Source: Przewalskia tangutica (Eukaryota; Streptophyta; Magnoliopsida; Solanales; Solanaceae). Taken from it: a DNA stretch of 64,000 bases. Of this stretch, positions 32,374-46,100 are shown in pieces. Every line of letters starts with the position of its first letter. Position 1 is the stretch's first letter. The position numbers and the translations under genes are program-made. The notes under the pieces are model-generated. The model did not search any database. It was not told the origin of the DNA and saw nothing but the letters and a program-made list of their open reading frames with translations. The stretch spans positions 78,884,992 to 78,948,991 of the forward strand of contig CM056731.1 in assembly GCA_029844215.1 (NCBI GenBank). The letters run 5' to 3'.

Positions 32374-35300
32374 TGTTATACCCCGTAGTTCCAGGGTATG
32401 TATGCGAGGACGTACGTACGAGAATACGACAGAAAGATTGGAAAGGAAGAAAGAGGCGATTTTTCCACGGAAGAGTTTCCGGTTTTTGTGAAGGAAAAAG
32501 GTTCGTTAATGGGAATTGGATTCCCAGATTTGGTATTCGGACTTCCTGGAATATTAGAGAATTATGGAATTTTATTTTCGGAAATGGTCACGTGGGGCCC
32601 ACGGGAGAAATTCTGATTTTGTAGGCGCTTTGATTTTGAGATTTTGGCGTTTTGGATATTTCGGAAGACGAAATATTTTGGGCGAATCGGGGCGACCGCG
32701 TGTCACCCCATGTGGCACCTTTGGGCCGAAATATGTTTGTGCACAACACGGTTAAGTCGTTTTCGGCGAAAGCGTTTTCTGACTTTCGTAGGGAATTTCG
32801 GCTATGTCATTTAGTATTTTTGCGGATTTTCCGAGAGGCGGAACATTTTGGACCAACGAGAGGCGGCACTCGCACCTCTCGTTGGTGGGCAAAGTGGGCG
32901 GCGTGGACGATTTGGGGAAGCAAGTGGGAGATATTTTTGGTAGATATTTTGTGTGCAAGTTGGCTAGGACACGTGGGTGAATCTTGGCCTACACTTGCTA
33001 GGCACTTGGCTAGATCTTGGCCATTGGTTGGCCTTGGCTTGTGCTATAAATACCCCTCTAAGGTTGATGAACTTCTTCATCCAAAATGCCTAAGTCTTGA
33101 GAGCCTTCCCCCTCCCCTTTTCGTGAGGCCCTTGGCGAGAGTTCCCCAGTGGGGTGGCCGAGGTAGCCACCCACTCCTGTGGTGTGGCGTGGGGTACCCA
33201 CTGCCTAGTGTTTCGTATAAATACCCACTCTTGGTAGAAATACTCTCAAAGTATTGTTGTTATGCCCAATTACCTTAGCCTTATACCTTGTTGTATTCTA
33301 AGGTTATACCTTTCTGAAAAGCCAGAAATACTATTATACTTCCGTCAGTCACAAAACCAACTCAGGAAAATCTCCATAGTCAGTTGGAGTATTGTGTAGA
33401 AGTTGGTTAGAACTTCTAAGGGTGGTTTAGAGCGGGTTGGGCGCTCGGAGTTGAGCTAAAACTTTGCTAAGGATCGACATTAAACTCGGATAATTATGGG
33501 CTTATCGAGGTAATTATCTTGTCCCTATTGTAATTGGAAATTACATGTTGTTAGATTATATAGTAGAAGTATACTATATATAATCTTTTTGTAATTACAT
33601 AGGGGTGTATTACAGTGAACTTGTGTAGTAGTGCAGTGGAGTAGAATTGTGCAGTTAGGGTTAGATGTATAACCCCTGGTTGGCTTGGTAGCGGCCTCGT
33701 TAGAGGAGGAGGTTTCTGTTTGTTGCGGGGAGGTCTTTGTCAATTTTCGGTAGAATGTTACGTTAAGATCTAGATGTTAATAAGCGCCTTGTGGCCTTAT
33801 AGGTTGAAATCTTACGTGTATGGCGTTACTTGGCAGGAGTAGCGGCTTGAGGTACTCGGAGCATTTTGCTATTAGTCGATAATCGTCGCGGTATGTGAAC
33901 CTCTTCCTATCTCTTCTAGCATGATATGTGTGCACTATGTAGTACGGTAGCGTCACGTGTGCTAAATGTATTCGATTGGTTTAAAACATAAAGTGTTATA
34001 ACGGCTTTATGGGAAGTTGGTTATAACGACTTTATGTAGATAAGAAAACACTTTGTGGTTTTTAAAAGGTAAATGATTTGTTTATAAGCGGCTTGATGTG
34101 TGATCATAAAGAACTTGAAGTATTTCAAAGATTTACGAAATCGTTTTGAAAGAGAAGTAATACTTGGTTTTGAGAACTTAAGAGTTATACTAGCTTTATG
34201 GGAAGTTAGGTATAACGGCTTAAGAACGTTTCTTGATTTTGGAAATCGGGATGTGTATCGACAAACCAACTGCGGCGTTAATAAAAGGAAATGTTTTGAA
34301 TAATTAAGTATTATTAAAACCGGTAGAAACTTCCATCTGCATAGAAGCTAAGATGAGACAAAATGATATTTCCTAGATCATGGTTCTTTGTAATAAGATT
34401 GTTATAAACAAGAATGTCCTACTCACATATAAGGCTTATGTTTCTCCGATTGTTTAAAAGAATTATATTCTTAATTGAATAAGACTATGAACTCTGAAAC
34501 CTTTCTAAAATGAGAAACTTGAACATTGGAAATTAGGCAAACTTGATCATTGGAAAGAATGTTGCTACTTGATTTTACAAAGAGAAGTAATTGATTTACT
34601 TTAAAAGGATAGTCACTCTATTTTATACTACGGGTATTGTGTGACATTGTGAAAACGTATCTTTTAAAGAGTTGATGTATGAAGTACTTTGGGGATAAAA
34701 ACCGATTTTGTTAATCATATAGTAGAAGGTACCTTGTGTGAACAACTTGATTGTATTGGTTTGTGATAGCCTTGTAATACTTTCTTGATTGCGTTGATAA
34801 GTAAGCGTGTTGGGATCTACGTGTGTTAGTATCTTGTGATGTTTGTGTGAAGGGTTTCCCTTGATTGTGCTTATTAACTATCGGTCGTTATGATAGTATT
34901 GTGGCGCCCGTCTCTTGAGATGATTCCGGGTTAATTGCCCTCCGACGCGGGGTAGACTTCAGGCGGGTCGATGGACACATGATTCGAGAATACCTCATGC
35001 AGTCCGGGGGCTATGCGGAACTCGAGAGTTCCGAGTTAGTGTCGTCCTTTATGGGCATGCGGTCACTTGTGGCGTGCGGTGCGAAGTCGGGGCGATCCGG
35101 GAGTAGCTACCCTCGATGCGGGGATGCCATGCGGGCGATGAGATTGGCCTGGCGGGGCTGCGGGAAGTTCGGGACTAGACGCGCATTAGATCTGCGGGCA
35201 AGTGGCGGCTTTGATCATGTAATGATGCAGAGCGGATCTTATAATCTGATTCATGACCTTGTTGATGCTGTAGGTGTTAGTAGTCGGTTATGCCTTCGTA

Positions 35301-35994
35301 CTTACCGTCACGGTGTTATTATGGCGCAGTGGGACACGGTGTTCATGTGTGTTCCTTGGAACTTTTATATCATAAGCTATGGCGGTGAGGAATGTGTCCC
35401 ACGCACGATTGATGTTGTGGGCGTGAGACCCAGTTATATTCTTTGGTGATGACTTGAGGCGTGAGTCACGACTTGATATATTGCTTAGTTATTGTAAAGC
35501 GTAGTTTGGTTATCATACATGTCTCGCTTTATAGACTATTATGATTTCATTTGCGGTATTTTTAGTTTCACATACTAAATTTTGTTATCGACCTCGCCGA
35601 AATTTGCGTTCATGCCGCGAGTTGAGGTACGCGATCGTTGATCCTAGCTCTCGAGTCCGATTCGGCGTTTGGGAAGCTCGTTTCTCGGAGGCTTATCGAT
35701 GGTGTAGTCCCCGTCGTAGTAAGTGTTTACATTCGGGGTTTGGCGGGCCTGTCCCGCCATTGTTATCATATCATTCTTAGAAGTGCATGAAATGCTTGTT
35801 GTGGCGGGGTTTGTAAAAAGGATTAAACATTCATGTTAAAAGTTGTCATTTATATATATGCGAAAGGCAAGTTTTCCTGATTATTGTTTTATACTACATT
35901 TATCTCATATTGTTGTGTTTGTTCGTGATTACTACGATGTATGTCTACTTGGGTGCGGGGTAAGGCACGATCCACGCCCCGGTTGGTCGTGACA
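32374..35994 (+). repeat. A2 5' LTR
   Basis: It starts TGTTATACCCCGTAGTTCCA and ends GGTCGTGACA. The G-box/TCP/ABRE module is at about 32585-32710, the TATA box at 33044-33052, the dyad at about 33988-34037, the core block at about 34315-34400, and the cassette at about 34975-35180. Confidence 0.9.
33044..33052 (+). promoter_or_regulatory. TATA box of A2 5' LTR
   Basis: CTATAAATA after GGCCATTGGTTGG. Confidence 0.6.
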
Positions 35995-35998
35995 AAAG

Positions 35999-36009
35999 TG
36001 GTATCAAGC
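35999..36009 (+). other. Primer binding site of A2 (altered)
   Basis: TGGTATCAAGC, one base short of TGGTATCAGAGC. Confidence 0.85.
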
Positions 36010-36196
36010 GATTAATCCTCGGAAAGTGTCTCTGCACCGTATCGATGGAAGTCTTGATTATCGGTGTGTTGTGCACCACACGATAATCGAGGCTATAGGA
36101 TATTTAGGATTGGTTTCTATTCTTCTCACTCTGAGATCGTGCCTTAGAGGTGTGTTGTAAGTTGGACCCTCGACGAAATTCTTTCCACTTATCGTT

Positions 36197-36630
36197 ATGC
36201 CTCGCGTAGGGCAACCGGGCCCGGGAGGGCAAGCGGCAGAGAGGCTGCAGTAGAGTTCGAGGGTGGCGAGGGCACAGGCCCAATCATTACCTAGGGTAGT
36301 CGCTATCGGGAGTTTTGCGGCGTCACTAGCCCAATGAGTTTAGTACGGCGCAGCGGTGCTTACTGCGGCCATGTTATATGAACCTTGGTTCCACGGCAGG
36401 AGCAGAGAATATAGATTGCGAGGACAACCACATTACTAGCTATAGATTTGGCTACGAGAGTATACCGATGTCTGCGATGCGGAGGACTATCTAAAAGAGG
36501 TTGTGCAAGAGTAATTCTTGATTAGGCTTGAGCATGGCACGTATGCGGGCTTATGCGCGTGGCGAAAGCGTAGAGATCGACGGGTTAACCAAGCGGCGAG
36601 AAGAGGGCGAGCGGCAAGGTCCTTGGTAAC
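36197..36630 (+). pseudogene. gag: gag remnant of A2, capsid core deleted
   Basis: The ATG at 36197 opens the usual N-terminal segment. Near 36440-36475 the sequence passes from the TTACTAGCTATAGATTTGG segment straight to ACCGATGTCTGCG and then to DNA matching TGLDDYLVES (about 36480-36510). This is the same deletion as in A1 and C, removing about 0.46 kb of capsid code. The remnant ends at '...ggtaacttttaag', joined to GTGAGTATACCTTAAG as in A1, so the knuckle is lost too. Because A2 has paired LTRs and a target duplication, it transposed in this deleted state, presumably using capsid supplied by another element. Confidence 0.78.
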
Positions 36631-36955
36631 TTTTAAGGTGAGTATACCTTAAGTGCTACGTTACGATAGCGGTGTGTGAGTTGTGATTAGGAATCATGGT
36701 GGGTTAGCCGAGTAAGATTTTGGGGATAGAGAAGGTGTGAGCCTTAGAGTGTTATACGTAAAGACCTTAGAGGTAAGGCCGTCTCGAGAAAGGTGTAGTG
36801 TTATGTTTGACCCTTATAGGAGTGCATAGTGCACGTGAGCTATGTTCGTGGGATAAGTCCCGAGTAGCGTGATTTGAAAGAAGGTAGTCGAGCTAAGAAG
36901 ACCGCTAGGTTTTAATAGCGTGTTTAGTAAGATTGTTCCTTCGGGAGATGGTATT
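36631..36955 (+). other. A2 internal, post-gag sequence shared with A1
   Basis: It is collinear with A1 6735-7050. No protein is recognisable. Confidence 0.5.
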
Positions 36956-37290
36956 TGCGCCTTGCCGGGTCGGGTTGAGGCTACGTGCGGTCAACCGCGG
37001 CGGTATGGTGGTGGGGTCGGTTGTGGTGGTCCCTCTTTGTGTTAGGGTCATGAGGGTGTTAGGCCCATGTTTAGTTAGCCGTGCAAGTTCGTGGATGCGT
37101 TCGACCAATGGTCGGGCGATGAAGCGACTATCGTGTTCTTGATCGGTCGTTCCTCGGCGGTGTTGTTGTTATCGAAAAGGTTGTGAGGTTGCAGGGTGCC
37201 TACCTTCACCTTATGAACGATGGAGCCAGTGCAGTGCATTTCTCTTCTGGGAGTTTGTACGAGCGGGGCTAGGAACTGGTGAGTCTCGTA
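36956..37290 (+). other. Conserved post-gag block (A2)
   Basis: CGGGTTGAGG...GGTCAACCGCGG with the second arm one base short. The stretch GTGGATGCGTTCGACCAATG follows. Confidence 0.45.
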
Positions 37291-38077
37291 TCGCGTTCGC
37301 CTCCGGGCGATGTTTTGATTTGAGGGTATTGTGAGGATCGTTGTCTCGGTTGAAGTGTTTAAGCTACCATTTCGGTGTTCGGATGTCGTCTTGTGGCGCC
37401 TTGTAGGCGAAATGCAAGTTCTTGGTCGATTGGTTCGATGTTGGCGGGGTTGGATAGTTAGTTGAGCTTGTTCCGTGACGGTGGATAGTGTGAAGCTTGT
37501 CTAGAAGAAGTTCGGCGGCTCGGAGGAATCGTCGCGGATAATCGGCGACGCTTAGAGTTGAGTTGACGGTCGGTCTTCTTGAAAGTACCACCGGTTAGGG
37601 TGTGACGAGTTTTGGAAACAAAGGAACTTAGCCCGAGTTACTTGGGGCCGCACGAGTTCATGTGAAGAATAGGCGGGTTGCACATATGTTAGCTTTGCCG
37701 TCCGGCTTAGGAGGCGGGGCGTCGATCTTCGTATTGTTATGTTCGGAAAGTATCGAAGATCCATCGAATGTTCGATTAATTATGACCACGTTAGAGATAG
37801 TAAACCCGATATTTGGATACTAAAGCATTATAAGAAATTTGATAAGAATCCGAGTGTACAACAGCTTCAGTGATCGCATGCAGCCCGGTACCATTTGTTG
37901 GGTCGTCGGAGCAAGGCTCGCGACAAAGTGACAAAAGTAGTATTATTTGTGGTGATGTAGAGGTGTTTCCTCGTGGACTTAGATGTAAGTTTTGCGCAGG
38001 TGTTTCCATGGCCAGCTGTGGCAGGATTGTTTCGTAAGTATAGTAGTGAAGACTATACGCACGTGTTCGTTTTGAGA
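37291..38077 (+). other. A2 internal sequence absent from A1
   Basis: About 0.75 kb here is mostly missing in A1 but present, inverted, in C (about 46140-46880). It includes a TATTGTTATGTTCGGAAAGT stretch. No reading frame is conserved between the A2 and C copies, so I call no gene. Confidence 0.5.
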
Positions 38078-38117
38078 CTTAGAAGGAACATTCGGGACGA
38101 ATGTTTCTAAGAGAGAA
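38078..38117 (+). other. Stem-loop and purine tract before A2 3' LTR
   Basis: CTTAGAAGGAACATTCG (38078-38094), loop GGA, CGAATGTTTCTAAG (38098-38111), then AGAGAA to the LTR at 38118. Confidence 0.75.
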
Positions 38118-41100
38118 TGTTATACCGTAGTTCGTGGTATGTATGCGAGGGCGTCGTGCGAGAATCTGACAGAAAGATTGGAAAGGAAGAAAGAGGCGAT
38201 TTTTCCACGGAAGAGTTTAGGTTTTGTGAAGGAAAAAGGTTCGTTAATGGGGTGGATTCCCAGTTGGTATTCGGACTTCTGGAATATTAGAAATTATGGA
38301 ATTTTATTTTGGAAATGGTCACGTGGGGCCACGGGAGAAATTCTGATTTTGTGGGGCCATTTGATTTTGAGATTTTGGCGTTTTGGATATTTTCTAAGAC
38401 GAAATATTTTGGGCCGAATCGGGGCGACACGTGTCACCCCATGTGGCACCTTTGGGCGAAATATGTTTGTGCACAACACGGTTAGAGTCGTTTTCGGCGA
38501 AGCGTTTTCCACGACTTCGTAGGGAATTTCCGCTATGTCATTTAGTATTTTTGCGGATTTTTCCGAGAGGCGGAACATTTTGGACCAACGAGAGGCGGCG
38601 CGGCACCCTCCGTTGGTGGGCAAAGTGGGCGGCGTGGACGATTTGGGGAAGGCAAGTGGGAGATATTTTTGGTAGATATTTTGTGTGCAAGTTGGCTAGG
38701 ACACATGGGTGAATCTTGGCCCTACACTGCTAGGCACTTGGCTAGATCTTGGCCATTGGTTGGCCTTGGCTTGTGCTATAAATACCCCTCTAAGGTTGAT
38801 GAACTTCTTCATCAAAATGCCTAAGTCTTGAGAGCCTTCCCCCTCCCCATTTTCGTGAGGCCCTTGGCGAGAGTTCCCACAGTGGGGTAGGCGAGGGTAG
38901 CCACCCACTCCTGTGGTGTGGCGTGGGGTACCCCCACTGCCTAGTGTTTTCATATAAATACCACTCTTGGTAGAAATACTCTCAAAAGTATTGTTGTTAT
39001 GCCCAATTACCTTAGCCTTATACCTTGTTGTATTCTAAGGTTATACCTTTCTGAAAAGCCATAAATACTATTATACTTCCGTCGGTCCACAAACCGAAAC
39101 CACAGGAAAATCTCCATAGTCCGTTGGAGTATTGTGTAGAAGTTGGTTAGAACTTCTAAGGGTGGTTTAGAGCGGGTTGAGCGCCGGAGTTGGAGCTAAA
39201 ACTTTGCTAAGGATCGACATTAAACTCGGATAATTATGGGCTTATCGAGGTAATTATCTTGTCCCCCTATTGAAATTGGAAATTACATGTTGTTAGATTA
39301 TATAGTAGAAGTATACTATATATAGTACTGAACTGTAATTACATAGGGTATGTATTCAGATGAACTTGTGTAGTAGTACCGTGGAGTAGAATTGTACCCG
39401 TTAGGGTTAGATGTATAACCCCCCCTGGTTGGCTTGGTAGCCGGCCTCGTTAGAGGAGGGAGGTTTACGCTGTTGCGGGGGGGGGAGGTGCTGTCGAATT
39501 TTCGGTAGAATGTTCTACGTTAAGATCTAGATGTTAATAAGCGCCTTGTGGCCTTATAGGTTGAAGTACTACGTGTGGCGCGTTCTACTTGGCTTAAGGA
39601 GTAGCCGACGGCTTGAGGTACTCGGAGCATTTTGCTATTAGTCGATAATCGTCGCGAGGTATGTGAACCTCTTCCTATCTCTTCTAGCATGATATGTGTG
39701 CACTATGTAGTACGGTAGACGTACATGTGCTAAATGTATTCGATTGGTTTAAAACATAAAGTGTTATAACGGCTTTATGGGAAGTTGGTTATAACAGCTT
39801 TATGTAGATAAGAAAACACTTTGTGGTTTTTAAAAAGGTAAATGATTTGTTTATAACTGGCTTGATGTGTGATCATAAAGAACTTGAAGTATTTCAAAAG
39901 ATTTCTGAAATCGTTTTGAAAGAGAAGTAATACTTGGTTTTTGAGAACTTAAGAGTTATACTAGCTTTATGGGAAGTTAGGTATAACGGCTTAAGAACGT
40001 TTCTTGATTTTGGAAATCGGGATGTGTATCGACAAACCATCGGCGTTAATAAAAGGAAATGTTTTGAATAATTAAGTATTATTAAAACCAGTAGAAACTT
40101 CCATCTGCATAGAAGCTAAGATGAGACAAAATGATATTTCCTAGATCATGGCTGTTGTAATAAGATTGTTATAAACAAGAATATCCTACTCACATATAAG
40201 GCTTATGTTTCTCAGATTGTTTAAAAGAGAATTATATTCTTAATTGAATAAGACTATGAACTACGAAACCTTTCTAAAATGAGAAACTTGAACATTGGAA
40301 ATTAGGCAAACTTGATCATTGGAAAAGAATGTTGCTACTTGATTTTACAAAGAGAAGTAATTGATTTACTTTAAAAGGATAGTCACTCTATTTTATACTA
40401 CGGGTATTGTGTGACATTGTGAAAGTAACGTATCTTTTAAAGAGTTGATGTATGAAGTACTTTGGGGATAAAACCGATTTTGTTAATCATATAGTAGAAG
40501 GTACCTTGTGTGAACAACTTGATTGTATTGGTTTGTGATAGCCTTGTAATACTTTCTTGATTGCGTTGATAAGTAAGCGTGTTGGGATCTACGTGTGTTA
40601 GTATCTTGTGATGTTTGTGTGAAGGGGTTTCTTGATTGTGCTTATTAACTATCGATCGTTATGATAGTATTGTGGCCTTCATCTCTTGAGATGATTCCGG
40701 TTAAGGCGCCTCCGACGCGGGGTAGACTCGGTAGTCGATGGACCTATGATTCGAGAATACCTCATGCAGTCCCGGGGCTATGCGGAACTACGAGAGTTCG
40801 AGTTAGTGTCGTCCTTTATGGGCATGCGGTCGCGTGGCCGTGCGGTGCGAAGTCGGGGCGATGCGGGAGTAGCTACCTCGATGCGGGGATGCCTCATGCG
40901 GGCGATGAGATTGGCCTGGCGGGCTGCGGGAAGTTCGAGACTAGACGCGCGTTAGATCTGCGGGCAAGTGGCGGCTTTGATCATGTGATGCAGAGCAGAT
41001 CTTATAATCTGATTCATGACCTTGTTGATGCGTAGGTGTTAGTAGTCGGTTATGCCTTCGTACTTACCGTGCGGTGTTATTATAGCACAGTGGGACTGGT

Positions 41101-41755
41101 GTTCATGTGTGTTCCTTGGAACTTTTATATCATAAAGCTGGCGGTGAGAATGTGTCCCACGCACGATTGATGTTGTGGCGTGAGACCCATCGTTATGTTC
41201 TTTGGTGATGACTTGAGGCGTGAGTCACGACTTGATATATTTGCTTAGTTATTGTAAAGCGTAGTTTGGTTATCATACATGTCTCTGCTTTATAGACTAT
41301 TATGATTTCATTTGCGATATTTTTAGTTTCACATACTAAATTTTTGTTATCGACCTCGCCCGAAGTGCGTTCATCTGCGCAGTTGAGGTACACGATCGTT
41401 GATCCTAGCTCTCGTGGTCACATTCAGCGTTGGGAAGCTCCGTTTCTCGGAGGCTTATCGGTGGTGTAGTCCTCGTAGTAAGTGTTTACATTCGGGGTTT
41501 GGCGGGGCCTGTCCCGCCATTGTTGTCATATCATTCTTAGAGGTGCATGTAATCTTGTTGTGGCGGGGTTTGTAAAAAGGATTAAAGCTATTCATGTTAA
41601 AAGTTGTCATTTATATATATGCCGAAGGCAAGTTTTCCTGATTATTGTTTTATACTTACATTATCTCATATTGTTGTGTTTGTTCGTGATTACTCGATGT
41701 ATGTCTACTTGGGTGCGGGGTAAGGCACGATCCACGACCGGTTCGGGTCGTGACA
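38118..41755 (+). repeat. A2 3' LTR
   Basis: It is collinear with the 5' LTR. TATA box at 38776-38784. It ends GGGTCGTGACA at 41755. Confidence 0.9.
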
Positions 41756-43277
41756 GTTACTTGTTTTGAAAGAGTAAGTTAATTGGGTTTTAAAAGAGTA
41801 TACTTGATGTTGTTCTAAAAGAAAAGCACTTGGTTTATAAAGTATAGAGTACTTGATTTTAAAAGCCTTGTAAAGATTTTCTGAAGGTGAAGTAATTTGG
41901 TTTTAAAGTAAAACGTGTTTTCTTTATATACTACAGTATTAGTATCACGTGGCTTTTACATAGAAAGAGGTCTTTTGAAAGAAGGAAAGTATGTAGTATT
42001 TTGGGTTTGAAACCGGATTGTTGATTAAAATGAATGTATGTTAAACTTGCCTATGCTTGTTGTGATAGTCTTTGATGTGCAAGTGTTTTGTTGATGTCTT
42101 CTAGTGACTCTGCAGGAGGCGGCTATCCGATTGATTATTTGGACATAACGGCGTTGGGTGGTCCACGAGTATCGTCTACTTTGAGTATTGGTGGTTGTTT
42201 CGTCGTCGTGACTCTGCGGGAGGCGGCTATCCGATTTATTTCCTTTGGACATCTTGGCGTGATGGATGTTCCACGGGCATCGCCCGATGGGATGGTTTCA
42301 TGGCCATGACTTAGAGGTAAGACGCCGGGCATGCGGTCATTGTGAGGTTGATTTGTTAGTCCGTGGACCGCTAATCCATGAAGCTTGCGGTGACGGCGAT
42401 CACGGGCTTGGTTTATGCGTGTGGTTCGAGCACACTTTAGATACTTGTTACGGTCATTTTCGTGTACCGGTAGCCTCCGGTAGATAGCTTAAGATACTTG
42501 CCTCGGTCATATCTTGTGAGGCGGTAGGCTATTAGACGTTAGCTTAAGATACTTGCCTCGGCGATTCGTGGCTAGCTTTTGGGTAGTAGTTGGCTATTCT
42601 ACTTGGCGTCGGTTTTGATGACGCAGCGAGGATCTAGTGTTCGAGTTCACATATGGGTGTTGTTTTACATCATATGCTGCCGATGAGAATGAGTTCCACG
42701 GGCATGAGTGGTATTATGGGTGTGAGACCCATAATTATGTGTAGTGATTATTCGGGGATATCGTCCCGCCGCCTACTTGACATTTACTTATTGCGAAATG
42801 GTTTTATCAAATGATGAAATGTTATTTCATTACAGTATTTTCAGTTTCACATACTTGGTACTGTTATGCCGACCTCCCGAAGTGCGTTCATCCGCGGTAG
42901 AGGTACACGATTGGTTGATCCTCGCTCATAGGATCGCAGTTCAGCGTTGGGAAGCTCCGTTCCTTCGGAGGCTTATCTTTTGGTATAGTCCCCTGTCATT
43001 GTAGGTACTTGTACATTCAGGGGTATGGCGGGGCCCTGTCCCGTCATAGTTGTTGTATATCTTAGAGGTCTGTAGCACTGTTGTGGGCAGGGTTTGTAAA
43101 AAGGATAACTGTTCGGGTTTTATGTATATATCTTTGAAGGCAACGGTTGGGTTGCTTTGTTTATTTATTTATGTCTCTCATTTCATGTGTAAAGTTTTTA
43201 TTTCCGCTGGTTTTCTCTGATGTTGTATCACTAGGGTGCCCGGGGTAAGGCACGATGTGAACCGGGTTTCGGGTCGC
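41756..43277 (+). repeat. B 3' LTR, second part
   Basis: It continues the B LTR from GTTACTTGTTTTG, collinear with 27257-28811, and ends at GGGTC next to GCGAAGG. Confidence 0.85.
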
Positions 43278-46058
43278 GAAGGCATAGCGACTACTAAAAA
43301 CCCACAGTACCATGAGGTCATGAATCGTATCATAAGATCTGTCTAGGCGTCACATGATCAAAGCCGCCACTTGCCCGATATCAATGTACGCGTCTAACCT
43401 GGAACTCCCGACTCGCATAGGCCAATCTCATCGGCCCGCATGAGGTATTCCCGCATCGAGGGTAGCTACTCCGGCATCGTCACGGACTTCGCGATCCGCG
43501 TGGCCCATGGACGCATGCCCGTAAGGCGACACTAACACGGAACTCGTAGCTCGCGTAGGCCCACAGGACTGCGTGAGGTATTCTCGAATCATAGGTCCAT
43601 CGACCACTTTGAGTCTACCCGCGTCGGAGGCGGCTTAACCCGGAATCATCTCAAGAGATGAGTGATGTAAAATACTAACACAATGACTTATCGTTAAGCA
43701 ACATAAGCACAAAGGAAACCCTTTACACAACATCACAAGATACTAACACACGTAGCATTCTAGCATGTTTACTTATCAATCAACAAGAAAGTATTACTGG
43801 CTATCACAACCCAACACAATCAAGTTATACACACAAGGTACTTTCTACTATGCCAACAAGTTGGGTTTTATCCCCAAAGTACTTCATACATTAACTCTTT
43901 TAAAAGATACGTTACTTTCACAATGTCACACAATATCCGTAGTATAAAATAGAGTGACTATCCTTTTAAAGTAAATCAATTACTTCTCTTTGTAAAATCA
44001 AGTAGCAACATTCTTTCCAATGATCAAGTTTGCCTAATTTCCAATGTTCAAGTTTCTCGTTTTAGAAAGGTTTCGTAGTTCATAGTCTTATTCATTTAAG
44101 AATATAATTCTCTTTTAAACTATCTGAGAAACATAAGTCTTATATGTGAGTAGGATATTCTTGTTTATAACAATCTTATTACAGCAGCCATGATCTAGGA
44201 AATATCATTTTGTCTCATCTTAGCTTCTATGCAGATGGAAGTTTCTACTGGTTTTAATAATACTTAATTATTAAAAACATTTCCTCTTATAAGCTGCGAT
44301 GGTTTGTCGATACACATTCTGATTTCCAAAATCAGTAAAACATTCTTAAGACGTTATACCTAACTTTCCATAAAGCTAGCATAACTCTTAAGTTTTCAAA
44401 ACAAATCAAGTACTACTTCTTCTTTCGAAATGATTCAAAAATCTTTTGAAATACTTCAAGTTCTTTATTAACACATAACACGCCGATTATAGTTCAAATC
44501 GATTACCTTTTAAAAACCACAAGTATTTTCTTACCAACGTAAAGTCGTTATAACCAACTTCCCATAAAGTGTTATAACACTTTATGTTTTAAACAATCAA
44601 ATACATTTAGCACGTATCGTCTACCGTACTACATAGTTCACACATATCATGCTAGAAGAGATAGGAAGAGGTTCACATACCTCGCGACGAGTATCGACAA
44701 ATAGCAAAACGCTCCAAGTACTTCAAACCGTCGGCTACGCCTTAGCCAGTAGATCGCGCCATACGTAGTACTTCAACCTATAAGGCCACAAGGCGCTTAT
44801 TAACATTTAGATCCCTTCGTAGAACATTCTCTGAGAAAATTCGGCAACACCTCCCACAAATGACAGCGTAAATCTCCTCCTCATCGAGGTGGCTACCAAG
44901 CCAACGGGGGTTATACGCCTAACCTAGCGGTACAATTCTACTCCACGGTACTACTACAAGTCTCATGTCTGACCCTATGTAATTACGATTGAGATTCTTC
45001 TTTAAATTGGGCTTAAGTCGCAAGACATTGCGTAAGTATTATTCGGGCTTAAGTCAAAAGACATTGCCGATAACTACGTTCGATACTATATATATAGTAT
45101 ACTTCACTATATAGTCTAACAATCATGTAATTTCCAATTACAATAGAGGACAAGATATTTACCTCGATAAGCCCATAATTATCCTAGTTTAAATGTCGAT
45201 CTGAGCAAGGTTTAGCTCACTCGTGCGCTCCGACCCGCTCAAACAACCCTTAGAAGTTCTAACCAACTTCTACTTATGACTTCAACTACGGTGAAGATTT
45301 TCCTTAGGGTTTCGGTTTTGTGGTGAAGTATAATAGTATTTTCTGGGCTTTTCGTATAGGTATATCCTTAGAATACTACAAGGTATATGGCTAAGGTAAT
45401 TTGGGCATTATAACAATACTTTTGAGAGTATTTCTACCAAGAGGGGGGGGGGTATATACGAGACAACACCACAAGGGGGTGTATACTCGGCCTACCACTG
45501 GGGTACTCTCGGCGAGGGTGGGAAGGGCTCTCGGCCAAAGGGCCCACTCAATGGGGGAGAGGGGTGTTGGACGCAAACACCACACAAAGGGAGGAGGATT
45601 TGTAACACTGAGGAAAGATGTGGACGGGATGAAGAAGTCTTCCAGGGGGGGTATTTATAGGTCAAGCAAAGGCCAACCAATGGCCAAGATCAATCCATGT
45701 GTTAGGCAAGTGTAGGGCTAGGATTTACCAAACACAAATATCCTACCTACCCTTGACTTTGTCAAGGCACAAAACGTGCCTTACCTTGTCCATTTCGTCC
45801 AAATGGACGATTTGAAGTCCACGATGAGAGGGTGCCAAGTGGCGCCCTCTTGTTGATCCAACACGTTCGTCTCTCCAGAAAATCCGCAAAAAATAAAAAT
45901 GACATAGCCGGAAATTCCCTACGAAAGTCGTGGAAAAGCGTTTAGTCGAAAACGACTCTAAGCGGGTGTTGTGAACAAAATTAATTCGCCAAGCCTTAAT
46001 CACAAGTTCAAATTTCACGTGCGTCCTACGCATTTACTGCGGAAATACGGGTATAACA
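43278..46058 (-). repeat. C 3' LTR, inner part
   Basis: It resumes at GAAGGCATAGCGAC and is collinear with 49338-52151. It contains the inverted cassette (about 43430-43640), the core block (about 44190-44270), the dyad (about 44537-44585), the TATA box TATTTATAG at 45652-45660, and the terminus GTATAACA at 46058. Confidence 0.88.
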
Positions 46059-46066
46059 TTCTCCTC

Positions 46067-46100
46067 CTTAGAAACATTCGTCCCGAATGTTCCTTCTAAG
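46067..46100 (-). other. Stem-loop next to C 3' LTR
   Basis: CTTAGAAACATTCG (46067-46080), loop TCC, CGAATGTTCCTTCTAAG (46084-46100). It is the mirror of the A1, B and A2 stem-loops. The pyrimidine run TTCTCCTCC (46059-46067) is the purine tract on the element strand. Confidence 0.75.

Larger units (their letters stand above)
32374..41755 (+). mobile_element. Element A2: complete plus element nested in B, TSD GTTA
   Basis: LTRs at 32374-35994 and 38118-41755 (3.62 and 3.64 kb) flank 2.1 kb of internal DNA. The left flank ends GTTA (32370-32373) and the right flank starts GTTA (41756-41759). The empty site is visible in the B 5' LTR as TATAGGTTACTTG near 27255. A 5-bp TSD GGTTA with one G lost is also possible. 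It is the youngest layer of the stack, by position. Confidence 0.92.
25705..43277 (+). mobile_element. Element B: complete plus element, TSD GAAGG, hosts A2
   Basis: The 5' LTR is 25705-28811, the internal region 28812-30816, and the 3' LTR 30817-32373 plus 41756-43277. Without A2 it is about 8.2 kb. GAAGG precedes the element (25700-25704) and follows it (43278-43282). The last few LTR bases (GTGACA) are missing at 43277, probably a small deletion or consensus error. The B LTRs form a shorter subfamily and lack the conserved core block. Confidence 0.88.

Noticed and set aside
32652..33278. 208-residue open frame on plus in the A2 5' LTR
   Set aside because: It spans the promoter, TATA box and leader of an LTR, and is broken at different places in every other LTR copy.
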